NCBI RefSeq assembly: GCF_020166105.1
Contig: NZ_JAIUJY010000002.1
Coordinates: 62,001 to 126,000, forward strand
Length of the DNA: 64,000 nucleotides
Origin: Blastococcus sp. LR1
Lineage (GTDB): Bacteria; Actinomycetota; Actinomycetes; Mycobacteriales; Geodermatophilaceae
Direction: 5' to 3'
Part shown: piece after piece, positions 34,579 to 43,565 of the stretch
Position numbering within the stretch: position 1 is the first letter of the stretch
How the letters are laid out: every line of letters begins with the position of its first letter
Made by a program: the position numbers and the translations under genes
Notes under the pieces: model-generated
Told to the model about the DNA's origin: nothing
The model's database searches: none
Seen by the model: only the letters and a program-made list of their open reading frames with translations

Positions 34579-36371
34579 GGGTGGCTCTCCTGCGTCTGGG
34601 TCGTCGCACGGACGGTGGGCGCCGCAGCCGCGGGAGCGGGGGCGGGCAGGGGCTGGACGACGTTCGACTCGAAGCGGTACTGCGGTGTGGCCACCGCGAC
34701 CGGGAGCGGTACCGGCCGGCGCGCGGCCGCGCCGATCCACAGGACGACCGGCGCGAGGCACGTGACGGCGCCGAGGACCGCCCAGCTCTGGATCGCCGGG
34801 TGCACGAACCCGAGGGGCACCGAGGCGATCAAGGCGCCGCCGATCAGCACCCCCCAGACCAGGTGCCGGCGGAAGACGCCGACGTGGTCCCCGGAGACCG
34901 CGCCCTTGCGGGTCACGACGAAGCCGGGCTGCTGCCGCAGCACCGCCTGCTTGAGCGCCTGGACGTAGACCGGCGCGGACATCGCCGACATCGCCATGCC
35001 GGCGAGGCCGGAGGAACCCTCCTGCTCGTGCGGGCTCACGTTGTGCTTGCGGTTCCAGAAGTAGACGCCGATGTGCAGCACCGCGGAGTTGACGTAGAGC
35101 ATCAGCCACAGGTCGGCCGTCACGTCCAGCCCGCCCACGCCCAGGAGGAGGAACGAGGTCAGGTTCAGCGCGCCGAGCACCCAGCTGATCGCCGCCGACG
35201 GGTAGTAGGCGAGCAGGGTGACGTAGTGGGCCTTGCCCGCGAGCGACAGCTTCCAGAAGGACCGCCGGAACTGCCGCAGGATCGTGTGGTCCGCGCCGCA
35301 GGCCCACCGGTGCTGCTGGGTGAAGAAGTCCCGCCAGGTGGTCGGCCCCTCCCCCACCGCCAGCACGTCCGGCGTGTAGACCGACTTCCAGCGCGCGCCC
35401 GTCTCCGGGTTGCGGTTGGCGTGCCAGACCACGCTCGTCGCGGCGTCCTCGGTGATCGAGTCCTGCAGCCCACCGATGGCCTTGAGCGCGGGAATGCGGA
35501 CGGCGTTGCTGGTGCCCACGAACATGGCCGACGCCAGCCGGTTGCCGGCCCGCTGCAGGACGCTGTGGAACATGTACTGCTGCGACTCCGCGCCGCGGGT
35601 GACGACGTTGTCGTAGTTGCCGTACACCTGCGGTCCGACGACGAAGGCGACGTCGGGGTCGCGGAAGTAGCCGACGAGCCGCTCGACCATGTTCGGCAGC
35701 GGGGCGTGGTCGGTGTCGACCGAGACCCAGAAGTCGTAGTCGTCGCCGTGCGCGTCGAGCCAGGCGTTGTAGTTGCCGTGCTTGGTGCGCGCCCGGTGCG
35801 GACCGCTCTCCTGGTTCCAGCGCGCCACGCCCTTGCGGCTGAAGTGGCGGACCCCCAGCTCGGTGCACATCGCCCGCACGGCCGGGTCGTCGCCCTCGTC
35901 GAGCAGCCACAGGTGCAGCGGGCCGTCGTAGCGCATCCGCTGCGCGGCCTCGAGCGTGCCGCGGACCATCTCCAGCGGTTCCTTGCCCGGGACGAAGGTG
36001 GTCAGGAACGCGACCCGGCGGCCGGGCAGCGGCGCCATGGGGATCGGGTCCCGGGCGTTCAGCGTGCCGACGGCCAGGGTCGTGACGTTGAGGATCTGCA
36101 GGGCGCCGACGATGCCGATGCTCACCAGCAGCACGCGGGCCAGGACGGAGCGCCAATCGCCGAGGAACTCCGGGTAGTGGGCCGGCTGCAGGAGCCAGAT
36201 AAGGAAGGCCAGCTCGAAGACGAAGGCGCCGACGACCAGCAGCCAGGCACGGACGCGGGCCCAGCCGGTGGTGACCGGACGGAAGCGGACGCGGCCGTCC
36301 GCGGGCGGCTCCTCCATCGGACCGGCGAGCTCGCTGAACGCCTCATAGGGGTAAGGAGCCCGATCAGCCAC
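34575..36371 (-). CDS. cslA: Cellulose-synthase-like glycosyltransferase 2
   Basis: 598 residues with two N-terminal and several C-terminal transmembrane helices around a GT2 domain. Catalytic residues are visible: DE/DD in WLLDEGDDP, DTD at 219-221 (VSVDTDHAPL), TED at 307-309 and QQHRW at 352-356 (Q-x-x-R-W). It polymerises UDP-glucose into a beta-1,4-glucan and threads it out of the cell. I see no PilZ domain, so c-di-GMP binding by the enzyme itself is not shown. The GTG start at 36371 has only a weak Shine-Dalgarno and follows a structured leader. Confidence 0.93.
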   Translation of the reverse strand: MADRAPYPYEAFSELAGPMEEPPADGRVRFRPVTTGWARVRAWLLVVGAFVFELAFLIWLLQPAHYPEFLGDWRSVLARVLLVSIGIVGALQILNVTTLAVGTLNARDPIPMAPLPGRRVAFLTTFVPGKEPLEMVRGTLEAAQRMRYDGPLHLWLLDEGDDPAVRAMCTELGVRHFSRKGVARWNQESGPHRARTKHGNYNAWLDAHGDDYDFWVSVDTDHAPLPNMVERLVGYFRDPDVAFVVGPQVYGNYDNVVTRGAESQQYMFHSVLQRAGNRLASAMFVGTSNAVRIPALKAIGGLQDSITEDAATSVVWHANRNPETGARWKSVYTPDVLAVGEGPTTWRDFFTQQHRWACGADHTILRQFRRSFWKLSLAGKAHYVTLLAYYPSAAISWVLGALNLTSFLLLGVGGLDVTADLWLMLYVNSAVLHIGVYFWNRKHNVSPHEQEGSSGLAGMAMSAMSAPVYVQALKQAVLRQQPGFVVTRKGAVSGDHVGVFRRHLVWGVLIGGALIASVPLGFVHPAIQSWAVLGAVTCLAPVVLWIGAAARRPVPLPVAVATPQYRFESNVVQPLPAPAPAAAAPTVRATTQTQESHP

Positions 36372-36734
36372 GCCGGCACGTGACCGGGGGGCTGCCTCCT
36401 TCCCTCTCGAGCGGGAAGGCGGGCGTCATCGACGGAAGCGCGAGGCGCACAGGCAGGCTCCTGTTCCGGGTGTCGCAGATCCCCAGTCGGGACACCCGCT
36501 CCTCGGGGGAGGAGCTTGCTTCCCGCTCGACTTTCGGACGCCCTCGGCAACTTATGGGCGCTCGTCACTGAGAGCCATCACTACGGGACACCGGAACAGC
36601 ACGTTCACCCAGGTGGGTGAGGAGATACTTCAAGCGTTACGTACGCTGCGTAATCTGCCCGGTCAGCCACACCCGAACCGTGAAGGCTGTCACACATTCG
36701 TCGTGCGCAATTGGATGTCCGTGACGCGGTGGCG
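36372..36734 (-). other. Structured leader/promoter region of cslA; no gene
   Basis: A 363-base gap upstream of cslA without a gene. On the minus strand it can fold into a GCTCCTC/GAGGAGC hairpin (36498-36515), an 8-bp CGGGTGTC/GACACCCG pairing (36467-36474 with 36491-36498) and an AGTCG/CGACT helix (36485-36489 with 36528-36532). The last two interlock as a pseudoknot. A CCTTCCC/GGGAAGG hairpin lies at 36398-36419. Further upstream are the palindromes TCACCCAGGTGGGTGA (36605-36620) and TTACG-N7-CGTAA (36637-36653). No known riboswitch class matches by eye. Confidence 0.5.
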
Positions 36735-37202
36735 TCAGCCGTCGACGTAGCGGTCCCGCTCGACGACGAACTGGCCGGTCGCGGTGTTGGACTCGATGAA
36801 CTCCGGCAGCATCGGGATCCGCACGGTCACGACCACGCACACGGAGAACTCCTCCCCCGGCGCCAGCGTGGGCTGATAGCTCCCGGCCGCGTCGCAGTCG
36901 GCACCGGCCGGCGCGTACGCCAGCCGCATGTCGGTGACCTCCACCGACTGGTCCTCCATCGCCAGCTGCGCCGCCCGCAGCGCACGCTGCTGCCCCGTCG
37001 CCACGTCCGGCGCGGTGCCCATCGCCCGGCCGGCCTCCCGCGCCGCGGCCTGCGAGGCGAACACCCCGCGCTGCACCGCCGAGAACCCGGCGATGATGTA
37101 GACCAGCGGCACGAACACCACCAGCGCGATGAAGACGAACTCCACCAGCGCCGATCCGGTCTCGTCCGCGATCATCCCGAGCCGCCGCCGCAACCAGGTC
37201 AC
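36735..37202 (-). CDS. TadE-family pilus assembly protein
   Basis: 155 residues. The TadE-like start is ETGSALVEFVFIALVVFVP: a short basic segment, a conserved Glu and a hydrophobic helix, as in pilin-like proteins processed by a prepilin peptidase. The rest is exported. It is last in the Tad operon and its ATG overlaps the stop of the previous gene. Likely a minor pilin of the Tad/Flp pilus. Confidence 0.8.
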   Translation of the reverse strand: MTWLRRRLGMIADETGSALVEFVFIALVVFVPLVYIIAGFSAVQRGVFASQAAAREAGRAMGTAPDVATGQQRALRAAQLAMEDQSVEVTDMRLAYAPAGADCDAAGSYQPTLAPGEEFSVCVVVTVRIPMLPEFIESNTATGQFVVERDRYVDG

Positions 37203-37642
37203 GAGCCCTCCTTGAGAGCCCGGCCGGTGACCTCCAGCGGCAGCAGGTTCCCCAGCGCCGCCAGCAGCGAGGGCACCGAGCCCGAGCAGCGCACGACGAC
37301 CACCGTCGACCCACTGGGGTCCGGCTCCTCGACCGACGTGCAGTCGAGCCCCTGCGCCGTCTGCACCGAGGTCGCGCGGGCGACGACCTGCACGGTGCGG
37401 TCGGCGCCGATCGAGGAGTCGATGTCGGCGTTCGCCGCGTACCGGGCGCCGTCCTGCGCGCTGGCGGTGACGACGTTCCGCACGTGCACGTAGACCGCCA
37501 CCTGCAGCACCGCCATCAGCAGCGCGACGATCAGCATCGAGACCATCACGAAGTCGACGACGGCACTCCCCCGCTCCGAGCGAGCGCCCTCGTCCCCCGC
37601 CGGATCCGCCCCGGCGGCGGGAACGTGCAGGGCGGCCGTCAT
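37199..37642 (-). CDS. TadE/TadF-like minor pilin
   Basis: 147 residues with the TadE-type helix ERGSAVVDFVMVSMLIVALL followed by a globular domain containing two Cys that may pair. Overlaps both its neighbours by four bases. With the previous protein it makes the usual pair of minor pilins. Confidence 0.78.
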   Translation of the reverse strand: MTAALHVPAAGADPAGDEGARSERGSAVVDFVMVSMLIVALLMAVLQVAVYVHVRNVVTASAQDGARYAANADIDSSIGADRTVQVVARATSVQTAQGLDCTSVEEPDPSGSTVVVVRCSGSVPSLLAALGNLLPLEVTGRALKEGS

Positions 37643-37836
37643 CCGCGGGTGGTGACCGAGTTCAGCGCGTTCTGCACCGCGTTCACGATGGCGTCCTGGA
37701 ACACCCCCAGGATGGCGAGCACCAGGGCCGCGGTCATGACCGTGACCATGACCCAGCCGGGGACGTCCCCGCGCTCGGGGTCCTCCCCGCGGATCCGGTC
37801 CACGAGGGCGAGAAGGGTGCTCGGAACGCGACGCAT
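37639..37836 (-). CDS. Flp-like pilin candidate (65 aa)
   Basis: A 65-residue protein with one hydrophobic helix (GDVPGWVMVTVMTAALVLAIL) after a charged N-terminus, and a short C-terminal tail (NAVQNALNSVTTRG). It occupies the position of the Flp major pilin in actinobacterial Tad loci. The usual G/xxxxEY processing site is not clear. ATG 37836 is the start with the compact, pilin-like product. Confidence 0.6.
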   Translation of the reverse strand: MRRVPSTLLALVDRIRGEDPERGDVPGWVMVTVMTAALVLAILGVFQDAIVNAVQNALNSVTTRG

Positions 37837-37865
37837 GGCGTCGTCCTTTCTCCAGGTCCGCCGGC

Positions 37866-38807
37866 TCATTGCGCCAGCGAGACGATGCTGATCAGCCCCG
37901 GGAACAGGGCGAAGAGAACGGTGACCGGCAGCACCAGGAAGACGACCGGCACCATCATGGCGATCTCCTTGCGGCCGCCGGCCTCGAGCAGCCGGCGCTT
38001 GCCGGCCTCCCGGACGTCGGCGGCCTGGGCGCGCAGCACCTCGGCCAGCGGGGTGCCGCGCTCGATGGCCACGAGCAGGCCGTCGATGAAGCGGGCCAGC
38101 GGCTCCAGCGAGGTGCGGTCGGCGACGTGCTGCAGCGCGTCGACCAGGGGTACCCCGGCCCGCGCCCGACCGAGTGCCGCACCCAGCTCGCGGGCCAGCT
38201 CGCCGCCCGACAGCCGGGTGACCCGGGCGATCGCCGCCGCGGGGCTCTCCCCCGCCGTCACCGCCAGGGCCAGCAGCTCGGCGACCACCGGGAACTCGGC
38301 GAGCAGCAGCTCCTCGCGCCGGTTGACCTGCTGGGTGAGCCACCAGTCCCGGCCGAGCACGCCACCGACGAGGCCGGAGACGCAGAGCATCCCGGCCGTC
38401 AGCACGTTGACGTTCCCGGCGGCGATCGAGCCGACGGTCGCGACGACGGCGGTGCCGAGCAGCCCGACCCCGCCCCAGATGACCTGCTCGATGCGCAAGT
38501 CCTCGACCGTCAGATCACCGCCGAGGGCGTCCAGGCGACGGCGCACCGCGGCCCGGCCCCCGACGAAGCGGTCGACGATGCGCGCGCCGTTGCTGATCGA
38601 CGGGCCGACGATCCGGCGGACGGCGGTGAGCATCCCGGGCTCGGTCGCGGTGCCCAGCAGCCGCGACGGCGGTGGGGTGTCGTGGACGTAGGGCGCGAGC
38701 CGGTCGACCAGCCGCACCGCGCGGAACGGCGGCGCGTACGTCAGGACGAGCAGCAGACCGGTGGCCGCGAGGAGCCCGATCAGCATGCCGAGCAGGCCGG
38801 CGCTCAC
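37866..38807 (-). CDS. tadC: Tad secretion inner-membrane protein TadC
   Basis: 313 residues with helices near both termini and a T2SF-type cytosolic domain (EFPVVAELLALAVTAGESPAAAIARV and an RKEIAMMVPVVFLVLPVTVLFALFPG end). GTG 38807 overlaps the tadB stop. It forms the membrane platform for pilus assembly together with TadB. Confidence 0.87.
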   Translation of the reverse strand: MSAGLLGMLIGLLAATGLLLVLTYAPPFRAVRLVDRLAPYVHDTPPPSRLLGTATEPGMLTAVRRIVGPSISNGARIVDRFVGGRAAVRRRLDALGGDLTVEDLRIEQVIWGGVGLLGTAVVATVGSIAAGNVNVLTAGMLCVSGLVGGVLGRDWWLTQQVNRREELLLAEFPVVAELLALAVTAGESPAAAIARVTRLSGGELARELGAALGRARAGVPLVDALQHVADRTSLEPLARFIDGLLVAIERGTPLAEVLRAQAADVREAGKRRLLEAGGRKEIAMMVPVVFLVLPVTVLFALFPGLISIVSLAQ

Positions 38808-39667
38808 TGGAGCACCCGCACGTCCTCGGGCAGTCGCCCGATCCGCAGCATCAGCCGGTAGGCCACCAGGCACACCGCGCCGCCGCCGAGCAGGATCGCG
38901 GTGCCCGTCGCCGAGTCGTAGGCGGCGATCGTCGTCGACTGGGTGGCGAGCAGCAGCAGCACGACCCACGGGGCGGCGACCGCCAGCCGCGCGGCCGAGA
39001 CCACCCAGCCCTGCCGGGTCTCCAGTTCAGCGCGCGCCCGCGCGTCCTCCCGCAGGAAGGTCGCCAGCGTCCGCAGCACCCGCCCGAGGTCGGTGCCGCC
39101 GACCTCGCGGGCCACCCGCAGCGTCTCCACGATGCGGTCCCCGACAGGGTCGGCGAGGTCGCTCTTGAGCCGGTCGAGGCACGGCCCGAACCGGCCGCTC
39201 GAGCGGTAGTCGGAGGCGAACCGGGCGAACGGCGGCCGCAGCACCTCGGGCCCACGGGTGGAGAGCGCGCCGAGCGCCTCGGGCAGCGAGAGGCCGGCTC
39301 GCACCGCCGAGGCCAGGTTGTCGACGACCTCCGGCCACACCTCGCGCAGGTCGGCGCGGCGCTTGCCGGCCATCCGGCGGACCTGCAGATAGGGCAGGAA
39401 GAAGCCGAAGATCCCGAACACCAGGCTCACGGTCACCGTGGCGGTGGTGAGCAGGACGACGACGGTCACGAGCAGCGCGGCGCCCACCTGGAGCGCGAGC
39501 AGCTGGGCGCCGTTGATGCCGGTCAGCCCGGCGGCGTGCAGCAGTTCCTGCCGCTTTCCGGGACGGCGGGGATCGGTGCGCGGCTTCGGCGCCCGGGTGC
39601 CGCTGCGCCAGATCAGCAGCAGTCCGACGCCGAGCAGCAGCCCGAGGAACGCGCCGGACTCCGTCAC
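38804..39667 (-). CDS. tadB: Tad secretion inner-membrane protein TadB
   Basis: 287 residues with a T2SF domain: WPEVVDNLASAVRAGLSLPEAL and DRIVETLRVAREVGGTDLGRVLRTL. Several hydrophobic helices lie at both ends. GTG 39667 overlaps the tadA stop as GTGA. Partner of TadC. Confidence 0.87.
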   Translation of the reverse strand: MTESGAFLGLLLGVGLLLIWRSGTRAPKPRTDPRRPGKRQELLHAAGLTGINGAQLLALQVGAALLVTVVVLLTTATVTVSLVFGIFGFFLPYLQVRRMAGKRRADLREVWPEVVDNLASAVRAGLSLPEALGALSTRGPEVLRPPFARFASDYRSSGRFGPCLDRLKSDLADPVGDRIVETLRVAREVGGTDLGRVLRTLATFLREDARARAELETRQGWVVSAARLAVAAPWVVLLLLATQSTTIAAYDSATGTAILLGGGAVCLVAYRLMLRIGRLPEDVRVLQ

Positions 39668-40893
39668 ACCGACCCGCCGAGCAGGGCCGGCAGGTCGAAG
39701 CCCGCCGCGGCGAACCGATCGGCGTGCGGCGGATAGCCCGAGGCCCGGACCAGGCGGCCCTCGCGGCTGGTGAAGACGTCGGCGGTCTCGATTACGCCGT
39801 TCTCGGCCCGCCCCGGCAACGCGACGATCTCGCGCACCCGGCGGCGCCCGTCGGCGTCGGTGCCGACGTGCACGACGAGGTCGACGCTCGAGGCGACGGT
39901 GGGGACGACGAACGACGTCCCGATGTTCTCCCCGGCCAGCAGCGGCAGGGTGCACATCTTCACCACGGCCTCGCGGGCGCTGTTCGCGTGCAGCGTGCAC
40001 ATGCCGGGCAGCCCGGAGTTCAGCGCGATGAGCAGGTCCAGGCACTCCTCCTGCCGCACCTCGCCCACCACGATGCGGGAGGGCCGCATGCGCAGCGCCT
40101 CCTTCACCAGCCGGCGCAGCGGGATCTCCCCGGCGCCCTCGAGGTTGGGCTGGCGGGTCTGCATGGAGACGACGTCGGGCAGCGGGACGCGCAGTTCGAA
40201 GACCTCCTCGCAGGTGATGACCCGCTCGCGGGCCGGCACCGAGGCGCAGAGGCAGTTCAGCAGCGTCGTCTTGCCGGCCTGGGTGCCGCCGGAGACGAGG
40301 ATGTTCAGGCCCGAGGCGACCGCGGCCTCGAGGAAGCGGGCCGCCTGGGCGGTGATCGTGTCGAGCGCGACCAGTTCGTCGAGCGAGTGCGCCTGCAGCA
40401 CGAACTTCCGGATGTTGACCGCCATGTGGCGCCGGGTGATGTCGGGGATGACGACGTGGAGCCGTGAGCCGTCGGGCATCATCGCGTCGACGAACGGGGT
40501 CGACATGTCGATGCGTCGACCCGAGGTGCGCAGCATCCGCTCCACCAGGTCGGCGAGCTCCCCCGGCGCGAGGATCGTCGTCGTGAGTTCGCTGCGGCCG
40601 CGCTTGGCGATGAACACCCGGCCGGGCTCGTTGACCCAGATCTCCTCGATCTCGGGGTCGTCGAGGTAGCGCTGCAGGGGCCCGAAGCCGGCCACGCGGT
40701 CCAGCACGTCGCGGACGACGGACTCGACGTCGCCGATCGGGGGCAGCGCGGAGCTCAGCGAGCGCTCGGAGTAGTCGGCGACGACGTCGCGCACCAGCAG
40801 CCGCACCGGGCCCGGGTCCAGGAACGGATCGAGCCCACGCCGGCGGATCAGCTCGCGGACCTCACCGTCCACGACATCCAGAGCAGTCGGCAC
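39664..40893 (-). CDS. tadA: Tad pilus ATPase TadA (CpaF family)
   Basis: 409 residues. Walker A SGGTQAGKTT at 201-210, His box and Walker B-like segment PSRIVVGEVRQEECLDLL are characteristic of the secretion ATPase superfamily. It drives pilus polymerisation at the inner membrane. First gene of the operon tadA-tadB-tadC-flp-tadE-tadE-like, all overlapping or close. No tadZ, tadG or prepilin peptidase is present here, so these must be elsewhere. Confidence 0.92.
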   Translation of the reverse strand: MPTALDVVDGEVRELIRRRGLDPFLDPGPVRLLVRDVVADYSERSLSSALPPIGDVESVVRDVLDRVAGFGPLQRYLDDPEIEEIWVNEPGRVFIAKRGRSELTTTILAPGELADLVERMLRTSGRRIDMSTPFVDAMMPDGSRLHVVIPDITRRHMAVNIRKFVLQAHSLDELVALDTITAQAARFLEAAVASGLNILVSGGTQAGKTTLLNCLCASVPARERVITCEEVFELRVPLPDVVSMQTRQPNLEGAGEIPLRRLVKEALRMRPSRIVVGEVRQEECLDLLIALNSGLPGMCTLHANSAREAVVKMCTLPLLAGENIGTSFVVPTVASSVDLVVHVGTDADGRRRVREIVALPGRAENGVIETADVFTSREGRLVRASGYPPHADRFAAAGFDLPALLGGSV

Positions 40894-40925
40894 GCCATCC
40901 CCCGTCGAGCCTGATGATCAACGGT

Positions 40926-40952
40926 CGGACTGTAAGGAAACGAATCAGTCCG
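40926..40952 (-). promoter_or_regulatory. Inverted repeat upstream of the tad operon
   Basis: CGGACTG and CAGTCCG, 7-bp arms with a 13-nt AT-richer spacer, about 35 nt upstream of tadA. The spacing fits an operator. No known regulator is implied. Confidence 0.35.
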
Positions 40953-41113
40953 CGGGCCGCCGTTCACGGGTTCTGTGGACAAGCAGGGGGCCATCTCCAC
41001 CCGCGCGGGTGAACCAGGGACGGTGGCCGGCCCTCGCTCAACATCGGCGCCGGCCGGCCGAACTCAGATGTACTGGGCGGACCGTCTCCGACCGCCGCAC
41101 TCCCGGAGGACCG

Positions 41114-42088
41114 ATGCGCCGCCACTGGACCCGTGCAGTTCCCCTCACCGCGGCACTCCTGGCGGTGGCCGTGCTGAGCGGCTGCTCCGAGGAGCGCCTC
41201 GACGCGGATCAGCTCGAGGAGCTCCTCACCCTCCCGACCACGACGGCACTCCCCGAGCTGTCCCAGACGGAGTGGAAGGAACTGGCCTACGGGCCCGCCG
41301 GCTGCGAGTCCCGTGAGAGCTGGACCGCTGACGGCCTGGGCGCCGCGACGTGGGACGAGGCCACCGTCGAGGTGCACGCCGGCGATCTCACCGGGGACGA
41401 GCAACCCGAAGCCGTCATCCAGCTGGTCTGCCCGTACATCACCTCCACCTGGCCGCAGACGCTCGTGGTGTTCGACGTCCAGGAGGAGACCCCGCAGCTC
41501 CTGGACGTCGTGGGCGACGAGTTCTACTTCGTGGGTGCCGCCGTGACCATCGACGACTCCCTGCTGACCGTCGAGGGCAGAACCACCGGTGAGGACGACG
41601 CGAACTGCTGCCCGAGCCACTGGGGACAGGTGACCTATGAGTGGGCGTACGGCCGCTTCACGCCCACCGAGCAGGTCGAGGTGCTGAGCACGCAACCGAT
41701 CTCCGCCGAGCCGCTCGAGGACGGCGAGCACGTGGGAATCATCCGCGGCGTCACCGACGACTCCGTCTACGTCGACCTGCTCGACTGGATCACCGGCCCG
41801 GCCGCCGTGAAGGAGGCCTGCCTCGCCGACGGGCTGGAGCTGGGCGGCGCGGGCGGCTGGTGCACCGAGTACTACGGACGCAACCCCAGCGACGAGGTGC
41901 GGAAGGTGCCGACCGCGGAGGGCGCGGGCGCCTCCTACTGGGACGACAGCCAGGGGCGGAACGTGACCGTGGACGACATCGCCGACCTGGCCGGTACCGG
42001 CGTGGTCGCGACGCGGGCCGACAGCTACTCCTACTTCGGCTTCCGGGTGCGCGACGGCGAAGTGCTGGACATGCAGCGCATCAACTGA
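41114..42088 (+). CDS. Lipoprotein of unknown function, acidic
   Basis: 324 residues. Signal MRRHWTRAVPLTAALLAVAVLSGC has lipobox LSGC, and CGGAGGACCG precedes ATG 41114. The mature protein is rich in Asp/Glu, with Tyr/Trp-rich strands (PQTLVVFDVQEETPQLLDVV), and contains several Cys pairs, for example DANCCPSHWGQ. It resembles actinobacterial lipoproteins of unknown function. It is not in an obvious operon; a YihY gene follows after 51 nt. Confidence 0.75.
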   Translation: MRRHWTRAVPLTAALLAVAVLSGCSEERLDADQLEELLTLPTTTALPELSQTEWKELAYGPAGCESRESWTADGLGAATWDEATVEVHAGDLTGDEQPEAVIQLVCPYITSTWPQTLVVFDVQEETPQLLDVVGDEFYFVGAAVTIDDSLLTVEGRTTGEDDANCCPSHWGQVTYEWAYGRFTPTEQVEVLSTQPISAEPLEDGEHVGIIRGVTDDSVYVDLLDWITGPAAVKEACLADGLELGGAGGWCTEYYGRNPSDEVRKVPTAEGAGASYWDDSQGRNVTVDDIADLAGTGVVATRADSYSYFGFRVRDGEVLDMQRIN

Positions 42089-42139
42089 GCCGCGAGCCGG
42101 CCGGGCGCAGGCCTGCGCCGGACGTGATCGACTGCGCGC

Positions 42140-43117
42140 GTGGCTCTCACGGACCGGCTCGACCGTCTGCAGCGCCGTCATCCGGTCGCCGGGTTCCCGA
42201 TCGCCGTCGTCTACAAGTACGTCGACGACTCCGGCCCGTTCCTCGCCGCGCTGATCACCTACTACGCGTTCGTCTCGCTGTTCCCGCTGCTGCTGCTCTC
42301 CACGACGATCCTCGGCACGGTGCTGGCCGGGAACCCGGAGCTGCAGGAGCGGCTGATCGACTCCGCACTCAGCCAGCTCCCCGTCGTCGGTGATCAGCTG
42401 GGCGAGCCGCAGGGCCTCGGCGGCGGCACCCTGGGCGTCGTGGTCGGCATCCTCGGCGCGCTCTACGGCGCGCTCGGGGTCGCCCAGGCGGTGCAGCACA
42501 CCATGAACACCGCGTGGAACGTGCCGCGGAACAACCGCCCCAACCCGTTCCTGGCCCGCGGCCGCAGCCTGCTACTGCTGGCCACCGCCGGGGTGGCGGT
42601 GATCGGCACGACCGCGCTCTCCACGCTCGGAGCGGGTGCCGCGGGCTCCCTCGGCATGCTCGTCCGGGCGCTGGTCCTCGTCGCCTCCGTCCTGGTCAAC
42701 GCGCTGGTCTTCACCTTCGCCTTCCGGCTGGCCACCACCCGGCGGCTGACCGTGCGCGACGTGCTGCCCGGAGCACTGCTCGCCGCCGTCCTCTGGCAGC
42801 TGCTCCAGACCTTCGGGGTGACGTACGTCAGCCGCGTGATGGACAGCGCCAGCGCCGTCAACGGGGTGTTCGCCCTCGTGCTCGGCCTGCTGGCCTTCCT
42901 CTACCTGGCCGCGGTGTTCGGCGTGCTGTGCGTGGAAGTCAACGTGGTGCGCGTCGACAAGCTCTACCCGCGCGCGCTGCTCACCCCCTTCACCGACGAC
43001 GTCGACCTCACCCCCGGCGACCGCCGCAGCTACACCGGCAAGGCGAAGGCCGAGCGGCTCAAGGGCTTCGAGACCGTGCACGTCACCTTCGACCCTCCGG
43101 ACCGCACCGGCGACTGA
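42140..43117 (+). CDS. YihY/BrkB-family membrane protein
   Basis: 325 residues with six predicted transmembrane helices. YKYVDDSGPFLAALITYYAFVSLFPLLLL and YLAAVFGVLCVEVNV are signatures of the YihY/UPF0761 family. A C-terminal tail of about 45 residues is hydrophilic. Biochemical function is not established for the family; older names (RNase BN) are wrong. The GTG start at 42140 lacks a strong ribosome site. Confidence 0.87.
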   Translation: MALTDRLDRLQRRHPVAGFPIAVVYKYVDDSGPFLAALITYYAFVSLFPLLLLSTTILGTVLAGNPELQERLIDSALSQLPVVGDQLGEPQGLGGGTLGVVVGILGALYGALGVAQAVQHTMNTAWNVPRNNRPNPFLARGRSLLLLATAGVAVIGTTALSTLGAGAAGSLGMLVRALVLVASVLVNALVFTFAFRLATTRRLTVRDVLPGALLAAVLWQLLQTFGVTYVSRVMDSASAVNGVFALVLGLLAFLYLAAVFGVLCVEVNVVRVDKLYPRALLTPFTDDVDLTPGDRRSYTGKAKAERLKGFETVHVTFDPPDRTGD

Positions 43118-43139
43118 GCGCCCCCTCTGCGGTCGGCTC

Positions 43140-43565
43140 CTACTCCCACGGTGCCAGCCGGAAGACCGGAAGACGACGAGCGCCGGCCCGGCGCTGGTAG
43201 TTCGCGAAGGCCGAGGACCGGCGCACGAAGCGGGCGAACGCCGTCTCGTAGTCCTCGCCGTCGAGCTCGGTGGCGGTCACCGGCACCGTCTGCGCCTCCC
43301 CGTGCGCCGTCGCGACCTCGATCTCGGTGTGCGGGTGCGCGCGGAGGTTGACCGCCCACGCCGGGTCCTTCTCCGCGCCGGCCGCCGAGGCCACCACCAG
43401 CCAGGCGTCGCCGTCGCGCAGCGACATCGCCGGGTTCACCCGCGGCTGCCCCGTCCGGGCACCGACGGTGTGCAGCAGCACCAGGTGGGTGCCGAAGCCG
43501 GCCGAGTCCACCCGCCCGCCGTTCGCGCGGAACTCGGCGATGATCGTCGCGTTGTAGTCGCTCAC
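43140..43565 (-). CDS. Deazaflavin (F420)-dependent nitroreductase-family protein
   Basis: 141 residues matching the Ddn/nitroreductase family of actinobacteria: split-barrel core with LVLLHTVGARTGQPRVNPAM and LVVASAAGAEKDPAWAVNLRAHP. It probably uses reduced F420 for quinone or nitro reduction. The ATG at 43565 overlaps the stop of the previous gene. Confidence 0.87.
   Translation of the reverse strand: MSDYNATIIAEFRANGGRVDSAGFGTHLVLLHTVGARTGQPRVNPAMSLRDGDAWLVVASAAGAEKDPAWAVNLRAHPHTEIEVATAHGEAQTVPVTATELDGEDYETAFARFVRRSSAFANYQRRAGARRLPVFRLAPWE

Noticed and set aside
36372-36734. Assigning the cslA leader to the GEMM (c-di-GMP-I) or ydaO (c-di-AMP) riboswitch class
   Set aside because: The conserved core sequences of those classes are not recognisable.
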